Source of the DNA: Sparassis latifolia
Lineage: Eukaryota; Basidiomycota; Agaricomycetes; Polyporales; Sparassidaceae
Assembly: GCA_018466975.1 (NCBI GenBank)
Contig: CM031552.1
Location: 1,550,001 to 1,614,000, forward strand
Length of the DNA: 64,000 bases
Direction: 5' to 3'
Shown here: in pieces, positions 56,964 through 64,000 of the stretch
Position numbering within the stretch: the stretch's first letter is position 1
Layout of the letters: every line of letters starts with the position of its first letter
Program-made: the position numbers and the translations under genes
Notes under the pieces: generated by a model
What the model was told of the DNA's origin: nothing
Database searches by the model: none
Seen by the model: only the letters and a program-made list of their open reading frames with translations

Positions 56964-59543
56964 ATGTTCATACGAATATCCTCACTCGTTTCTTCCGTCC
57001 TTGCTGTGCTCCTTTATGGTGTCAATGCAGACCCAAACCCTTCATCTGGAACCTCGGGATCTGCGCTGTATCCTCCTGGGCTTACTCCACTAATTAATCG
57101 CGCAAATGCTCTCCTAACTGCTGGGCAATTCAATGATGCCGCCAAGGCATATTCGGAGGCAATAGGTGTGTAGTTGCATGTTGGATTTATCGTTGCCATA
57201 CAGTGTGCTGCGGTTTGAATTCTCACCCTGTCGGACCCTGTGTATTTGACTTCGCAATTATTGAGCAATTGTGCAAGGAAGGTGGTAAGTCTGATTTTGA
57301 ACCTATCCTCGTCTTTCCGCTGCGGTCTCGCTCAGACGTGGAGGGGAGCTACGCAAGGTCTTGAGCGTTGCTCTAGAGAGCGAGAATGCATGCCGAGGAT
57401 CAGGATAGGTTCCTTCAGAGGTAGTCACCTTTCCGTCTACATGTCGCTCATGCTGTCATTTGTTGAGGGTATGTCCTTCGGCGGATGGCATTCGCGATGC
57501 ATATGTTTCCAGTTCTCGATTTTGTGTTTCAATGCTCCTGTCTCCCGTCCCATTTGTTGTCTGAGCTCTTCTGCTTCTTGAGTTGCACGTTTCCCTCAGA
57601 TGCGGAAACTTCGGGCGGGGTTGCTCGTTTTGCTCTCCATGTTCTCACATTTGATCGTCTTTGAACATATGGCTTTTCATACTTAGCTTCTCCTCCGCAT
57701 GATAATGCCTTGTTCTTCATTAATCTTTTACCTGGTTGTACAGGCATAAATGTACCACCCTGGAGCTATGTACCATGGGGTATTCAGCTGGATCGTTGTT
57801 TGTCCGGCCTCTAGTTCAATATTTACTTTTCTTGAGAACTCATGTGCGGTCGGCGATATCTCGTTACTTACCAATATTATTTTCAGAGTTATCTCCAGTT
57901 GATTATTTGCTATACTACAAGCGTGCAACGGCCTACTATTCGTTAAGCCGACATCCTGCCGCACTCGCTGACTTCGACCAGGTGCTCTCTCTGACATCAA
58001 ACGCATTTGACAATGCATACCTGATGAAAGCCCGCATCTACGCGAAGGATGGCAATTTTCCACAAGCGCGCGACTCCATTAAGAAGTACACTGCGAAGGT
58101 GAAGGACGCGTCTGCGCAAGAAGTCTTGTTCTCCATTAGCGAGGCGGAGCTCGCGGCGAAGAAAGCTGGACAGGCCATGCGAGCAAAATTATGGACTGCT
58201 TGCGTGGAAGCGGCTTCGACCGCGCTGCAGACAGCGTCGCATTCCATTGAGCTACGTCAGCAGCGTGCAGACTGTGCAGTCGCAGCTGGAGATATCGAAG
58301 GCGCTGTCGGTGACCTGACGTGAGCGAGTCCACTGCCATGCTGAGTGGCTCGCTGACCCCCACCGCAGACGCCTAACACACTTGACATCGCCCTCCACGC
58401 AGCTCCTGATGAAGATATTCCGTCTCTCCTACTTCCTCGGCCCGTATGCGCCTTCGAGCCAGGCGCCATCACCCGCGCTCACAACGCTGAAACAATGCCT
58501 GCACTACGACCCGGACTCTGCTGCATGCCTCCCGGCACATCGGCTTGTCAAGGCGTTCGAGAAGAGTCTTAAAAGCCTTGAGCGGCTCCTCACTGCCGAG
58601 GACTGGCGCGGTATTGTCAGTCTTCTAGCCGGTGTCTCAGGCAAAGAGGGGTTCATGAATCAGTTCGATGCGGCGCTTGACACACACACGACGCGCGCCA
58701 CGCTCGATCTCCCTGCGAAGGTTCCCGTGCCGAACGCGCGTCGAATGTCGCCCCGCCGCGAGGCGCTTCTGCGTGCGCTGTGTCGCGCGTACGTAAAACT
58801 GGGCGAGGCGAGGAAGGGCGAGCGATATTGCGAGGCGCTGCTGGAGATGGATGGGCTCAAAGAGGATGCAGACGGGTTAATGTGTCGCGCGGAGGTGCTC
58901 ATGATCGAGGAAGAGTGGGAGGAGGCTGTGCGCGTTCTTGAGCGTGCGTTCGAGGCGAGCGGGCGGACGAATCGTGAGGTACGTTACTGGATTTTGTGGT
59001 CGGCCTGGTTATCTGATGTGTTCCCTCTCAGATTCACCAGAAGCTGCAGAAGGCGCAGAAACTGCTTAAGCAGTCACGGCACAAGGACTACTACAAGATC
59101 CTCGGCGTGGCGCGGGACGCTGACACGAAGACGATCAAAAAGGCTTAGTGCGTGTTTTCTTCCGTAACAGTTCATTTCACGACAGCTGGTTCTGATTGTC
59201 CGGTCAGTCGGAAGGCTGCAATGACGGCTCACCCTGACAAGGGCGGCAGCGAAGCCAAGATGGCTTCGGTGAATGAGGCGTACGAAGTGCTCAGCGATCC
59301 AGGTCGGTCGTTGCAACTTTCATAACTTCCGCTCTGTGCACTGATTTTATCTCCGCCGCTGCAGAGCTACGGCAACGGTTCGACAACGGCGACGACCCGA
59401 ATGACCCGATGTCCCAGCAGGGCGGACATCCATTCTCAAGCGGACCCGGGGCACAGCAATTCGCACAGTTCTTCCAGCAGGGCTTCCCCAGCGGATTCCA
59501 GTTCCACTTCAGTCCACCTGGATTCCATGGCCAAGGGCACTAG
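56964..59543 (+). CDS. ER-lumen DnaJ/TPR co-chaperone (DNAJC3/P58IPK type)
   Basis: Six exons (56964-57165, 57887-58319, 58369-58978, 59032-59147, 59208-59302, 59365-59543) give 544 residues. A signal peptide (about 22 residues, ending GVNA) is followed by repeated TPR helices (INRANALLTAGQFNDAAKAY, DYLLYYKRATAYYSLSRHPA, then the second half). The J domain is near the C-terminus: KDYYKILGVARDADTKTIKK, HPDKGGSE with the catalytic HPD, and NEAYEVLSDPELRQRFDNG. A Gly/Phe/Gln-rich tail follows. This order (signal, TPRs, C-terminal J) is that of DNAJC3, which presents unfolded clients to the Hsp70 BiP in the ER lumen. No HDEL-type retention signal is present. The first intron is 721 nt, over ten times its other introns (49-62 nt), yet the TPR reads continuously across it. 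Confidence 0.88.
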
Positions 59544-60219
59544 AGCATCAGAGGACACTGGACATCGATTTTTTAGAGTTTTTGTACTCCCTATTTTGTG
59601 TTTTATCGACCATGACAAGTTCGCGTTCAGTGCTTAATGTTCTCTCCGCAAATATCTGCCTGTTGTGTGTAATATTGTAGTATTCGGACTGATTGAGAAT
59701 AGGCGTGCATTGTGTGTTCGGCCCTAGAGGTCGGCGAGCTATTTATTTGCGTGAGGATATATAGCAAGCTTAAGGGCGAGTGCACGTACCGCGCTCCCAT
59801 AAACGTTGTGGGCCCCGAAGGTGGACAGGCAGTAGAGGCGACTCGCCTGCTACATTTCTTCCAGGTGATGTGCTCTTGCCTTATCGAGAAACTATCTTGC
59901 CCCTTTCGTCATTCCAACTTGGTTTCCTTTCTCGTCAACAACGTACTACGTTATCGTTTCTCTCTTTCATCATGCACTTGGAAACGAGCCAATCAGAGCC
60001 CGAGGGCCTGACATACATAGAGTCGGACAGTCATGATCAACATGCATATAAATTGACTGCCGTACGTTGCGCGCGGACCTTTGAGTTTTCTCCTTCGCAT
60101 TGTCATCTGCGGCGGCGACCGTAACTCCAAGTACTGCAGTATTTTCACAAGAAAATGCTGTTTGCGAGTTGTGTATCCAAGTTATCTGGTGCTAACGCTC
60201 AGATTTTCAGAAATCTCGA
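59544..60219. other. Intergenic; no gene
   Basis: About 680 bp with frames of up to 114 codons and no domain. Includes the 3' UTR of the DnaJ gene. Confidence 0.45.
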
Positions 60220-62079
60220 ATGTCTCGGCGGCGGTTTTTGCAGAATGAACTCGGATATGATGAAGCGTCCAAGTTCTCAGCAACGCCGAGGTTTCACTGG
60301 CGTCCGGATGAGTCCCGAGGAACAAGAGGAGTTGTTCCAGTACACGTCTGGGCGTTGGCTGTACAACGAACGAGAGCGTATGTTTATCAGCTTGGTCTAT
60401 TAGATGTTAACGTTCAACGTTCATCCACCACAGAACGCGCCTTGCGGTACGTCAAGTTCAACGTAGATGCGGCTCAAGAGATGGCGTGCAAGGGCTGCTC
60501 GATGCGTAAAATTCGCCGAGCTCGTTCAAGGTATGCAGCGTTGACTTTCCCGTAGCGCTTATAATTCTTATAATACTCCTCGACGATCTGCAGGACCACT
60601 CGCATACACCAAGTTTTTCTTATTACAGTTCAACAACGATTTTGAGGCTGTCCTTTGTATCCCGTGCCTTGCGGCGGGTCTTACACACCTCTCAGTCTCC
60701 AGCGAAGTAGCCACCATGCGTTTTGCTCGTGAAGAACTCGGGATTCCTGTCCCTCGAGTACTCGCATGGTCTTCGAAAGAAAATGCAACGGACAACATCC
60801 TGGGTACACCATACGTCCTCACGGAGAAAGTTCCTGGTATCGAGGCTACGCTTCGCCGGAAAGAGATGGATGATGCACTGCTGACCGCTTTACCACTCAT
60901 CTGCGGTTTACACGACTGTGAGGAGAAGATGGGTCGTTACCGCTTTTCTCAAATGGGTAGCTTGTACTTCACGGAGGACGTGAGTCCCGAACTGCAATCG
61001 CGTCCTCTGTTCTCGGAAGCCTACCAAAAGCACGCGCTCCCGCAAACATTGGACAGATATCGCATCGGCCCACTGGCCGACCGCATGTGGTGGCGCGGAA
61101 ATAGAGCCACCATGGATCTAGACCGTGGTCCCTGTGAGCCCTTCTTGCGTATTGACCAGGTTCATGTTTTGACACGAATGATTCAGGGCCTGACATGGCC
61201 GCATTCATGCAGGCTTCTGCGCGGAACGAGCAAGCGTGGATCCGCCAACATGCCTCACCCGACGATCGGCGATTCTGCAGCATTCTCCAGTCGCATGATC
61301 CTGCGGAGCACCTGCGGGCATTAGACATGTACGCTGAGGCTGCGCCCTTCATCGTCCCTGGGCCCCAGCTCTGCGAGCCTACGCTGTGGTGTTCTGACAG
61401 CTCCCTGTCGAACATCAGGGTCGCACCTATTTGGCACGCTACAGATCACCGGTGTTCCTGACTGGCAGGGCGCTTACGCGGCTCCGTTCTGCGTGCAGAA
61501 AAATTCCCCGACGGCTTCAGATGCACGGAAGGCACGATCGAGATGCCGACCCACCCGAACCCTCCACAGATTCCCGGGGATTTTGAGTCGCTCGACGAGC
61601 AACGAAAGGATGTTATCTCGATGCAGTGCGCACTCGCGAATCTCAAAGAACACTACTGGAGTTTCCACGTGGATAACTATCTGTGGTTAGCGCAGGCCAT
61701 CCCCCACCTTGAGCCGTTGAATACGCTTCATCTTGCTGGTCAACGATGCTGGAGCGATTCCTACATGAAGCTCGTACTTGCGCTTTTGGATATTCGGAAT
61801 GGCTGGAACAAAATTGCGCCGCGGACACCGTGCCCGATCACGTTCTCGGAAGACGAAGAGCGCGAGTTCAACGCCGTCATGGACAGTGTGCGTGTGTATT
61901 GGAGTACTCTCGAGGAGCTCGACGACGCCCTCCGCGCTTCTCCCGAGGGGTGGGTCTCGAATGAGGATTATCCTAGGGCGAAGCGCTTGTTGGAGGAGGT
62001 CAAGTGGCAGTGGGACGAGAACGAGATGGGTGGATGGTTTCCGTACCAGGACGGGATGCACTCTTTCTCCTTGTGTTGA
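60220..62079 (+). pseudogene. APH/AIM9-like phosphotransferase gene with multiple frameshifts
   Basis: Segments in order match the fungal aminoglycoside-phosphotransferase-like family (altered inheritance of mitochondria 9 type): EELFQYTSGRWLYNE, RYVKFNVDAA, then SVSSEVATMRFAREELGIPV and NILGTPYVLTEKVPG. After a good intron ending at 61190 come MAAFMQASARNEQAWIRQ, the catalytic-loop remnant LWCSDSSLSNI, the metal-binding VPDWQGAYAAPF, and a long intact C-terminal exon LNTLHLAGQRCWSD to the stop at 62079. At least three one-base shifts interrupt it: after FNVDAAQEMA, before ITGVPDW, and at an AAAAA run near 61500. The loop motif also lacks the expected His-x-Asp. Intact relatives are kinase-fold proteins; AIM9 is mitochondrial. 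This copy is dead. Confidence 0.75.
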
Positions 62080-62579
62080 CTTTGGAGTTGGCATTTTGTG
62101 AGCGCTTTCCTTCCCTGTTTTTTGTTGATGGACCTACATCGTCATAGGCCGTGTACGAATGATGGATTCGTTATTTTTTTGTAACTCAGACTGTATCGTA
62201 TGTCAGCGCTTCAGCATGGCATTATAATTTAGCTTTGGACATGAAGTACCTTACCTAATCGAGGAATTCTCTTTCCCTTCTTTCTTGTCAAGCCGCCGCA
62301 GTGGTTTCCTTTCCCTTCTAACCTCCGTCAGACGTGTCACCCATGGTCCACCTTCATTTAAAGGTCATCCCACATCCTTCTACTGCCTCACCCACATTAA
62401 TTCACTTCTCTCTCCAGCGTTATCACTAGTCTGTCCCCACCAGAACTTTTCTGGACGACTCTCAGCAACTAACATATGTTTGGAAAAATGCAGGTGGCAG
62501 GTAGTATATATGCAAGTCTACCGCTGCTACTACTAGTACTCACCCTAGCGTACATCTCAAATGTCCGAGTCGTGCTGAG
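62080..62579. other. Spacer between the two APH-like remnants
   Basis: About 500 bp, no coding signal beyond short frames. Confidence 0.4.
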
Positions 62580-62860
62580 CTTTTTGCGGAATGAACTCCA
62601 AGTTGGACTCCAGGCATTCAAATTATCAGCGACGTTGAGGATTCTGCGGCATCTGGATGGCTTCGAGGCTCTCCTTCATATTCTGTGCCCTGCAGTGGGG
62701 TTACGCACCTTTCAGTCTCCAGTGAAATGGCCACCATGAATTTTGCTCGTGAAGAACTCGGGATCCCTGTTCGCCGAGTTTCTTGCATGGTCTTCCAATT
62801 GGACCGCTAATAATATCTTGGGTACACCATACATCCATCAAGGCTTACCTAGGATGTCTC
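62580..62860 (+). pseudogene. Second APH/AIM9-like remnant, truncated
   Basis: TTTTTGCGGAATGAACTC and the sequence after it match the 5' region of the copy at 60230. A jump then leads to a stretch (about 62650-62845) parallel to 60630-60825, including GTTACGCACCTTTCAGTCTC and TTTTGCTCGTGAAGAACTCG, coding for a version of the EVATM-FAREELGIPV segment. The middle and the whole 3' half are missing, and stops occur in all frames. It is a deleted tandem duplicate of the neighbouring gene. Confidence 0.75.
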
Positions 62861-64000
62861 TAGCGTCGAGGCTAAGCATCACTGGGAAGAACCTAGCAGA
62901 CATCAGGACGCACCTCAAGCGCGAAGATGCAAAGAGCGAGTACGCGTATCCAATATTGTGCTCGACCTAGCGCTTCGCAGTAGGAGATGACGGTAATCCA
63001 GAAGAACGGCACATCTGCGTTTCATATATCGCTCCGAGGCGGGTTGTGTTCAGGATGAGCGCCAACTTAACGTGCGACTACACTAGTCAGGTCGACGTCT
63101 ACCAAACCCACCATGGGGCCTCTGCGGGAAGAAGCGGCGGAAGAAGCTCGAGAAGGGGGCATATCTGTGTCACTGTTGATATGCGCGGCCGTGACGGACA
63201 GCTGTTAAAGATAAAGGACAGCATGTAGCGCATTGAACGTTTTATCATAGTATCATCGGAACGAGAGCGCTGAGGCCTTCTTTGTTACTGTCAGTCTTGA
63301 TCGGTCCAATAGATATGCGAGTTTGGTCCGTGCCTTCAACCAATGGACGGTGCGGCATCTGAGCGTCAAGTCGATCGATGTATCATCGATGTGATCCATT
63401 GACTTGTTGGAGCAGCCTCTGCAGGTATAGGACAAGGGGAACACCCGACGCAGACGGGTATCATTGCAAGCTGGGGAAGCAACGATTGCACTGACGGCGG
63501 GAAGGACGAGGCGGGACTTGGAGCACTTGGCACTTGGCCGGTGATGGGCGTCTCTGGATCGTCCCGCGCGCAATACGCGACGGCCGCTGCGAAGTTCGTG
63601 TGGTGAGGACGAGCTCCGTTGGCGGAAGACGCGCGGAGGAAGAGGGCGTGCGTTACGACATGTGCCAATGGGCCAATTGTCCGAGATGCGGTGTGGAGAG
63701 ATTGGGACCTGCCCATTCGGTGGCGGCGCTGCGTCGTCCCAGGGATCGGGCGGACGTGCCCCGGCGCAAGTCTAGGTTCGGATAACCAGCGAGATTCGAC
63801 AACCGACAAGGGGAGTGCACTCGCCTGTAAACGAGGTGCACAGTCGACCAGCCGGTGTTTGGCGGACGTTACAATCGAACTGGCACACGTCTTCCGCACC
63901 AGGCGGGTACGCGAAACCTCAACAGCAACTTTGTGCTCCTCCGCGCGATATGCAGATTCTGCGAGAACGCACGTCAGCTCGCGATCAGACGCCGTTAGCG
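62861..64000. other. No recognisable gene
   Basis: The last 1.1 kb has frames of up to 177 codons on the minus strand (63366-63899), Ser/Pro/Ala-rich, overlapping open plus frames. No domain. A gene may continue beyond the window edge. Confidence 0.4.

Overview
This window looks like nuclear DNA of a filamentous basidiomycete (Agaricomycete). Genes are split by many short GT..AG introns, mostly 42-70 nt. Several families are typical of that group: a FunK1-type kinase, a DUF6593 protein, HRI1, a glutamine-rich protein and an S53 peptidase. There are no prokaryotic operons, no CRISPR array, and I found no tRNA or rRNA gene.

Layout. (1) 1-12.9 kb is sparse: two tandem paralogous genes for small Thr/Ser-rich secreted proteins (1.5 and 3.6 kb) and a gene for the small subunit of serine palmitoyltransferase (6.3 kb), then about 6 kb with only a degenerate tandem repeat. 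(2) 13-25.5 kb holds intact genes: an FAD amine/amino-acid oxidase, an HRI1 homologue, a poly-Q protein flanked by two copies of a 0.33 kb repeat, an FAD monooxygenase of the salicylate-hydroxylase type, and an 11-exon MFS transporter with an 806-nt intron that contains an antisense ORF. (3) 25.5-48.7 kb is a gene graveyard: a MITE-like element, a 1.7-1.9 kb segmental duplication that carries a TATA promoter, a 19-bp minisatellite, a DUF1295 pseudogene with three in-frame stops, a truncated S53 peptidase, a decayed MIC26-like gene, and a FunK1-like kinase split by a 5.2 kb Copia LTR retrotransposon with identical LTRs and a 5-bp target duplication. (4) 49-59.5 kb is again conserved: a DUF6593 gene, RVB1 and HAP5 arranged head to head, a frameshifted F-box gene, and an ER DnaJ/TPR chaperone (DNAJC3/P58IPK type). 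(5) 60-63 kb holds two decayed copies of an APH/AIM9-like phosphotransferase gene; the last 1.1 kb has nothing I recognise.

How the genes fit together. The intact genes are housekeeping or metabolic (sphingolipid synthesis, chromatin remodelling, CCAAT-box transcription, ER folding, flavoenzyme oxidation, drug-type transport) and do not form one obvious pathway. The three flavoenzyme and transporter genes at 13-25 kb could be a loose catabolic or efflux neighbourhood, but that is inference. The most novel signal is a 71-bp sequence present twice (31296-31366 and 39598-39668). Its ten differences avoid every predicted paired position, except for one compensatory C:G to G:C swap, so it is a candidate structured RNA or hairpin element, and one copy sits exactly at the break point of the S53 pseudogene.

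All exon boundaries were read by eye from splice signals, phase and remembered family consensus; nothing was checked against a database.
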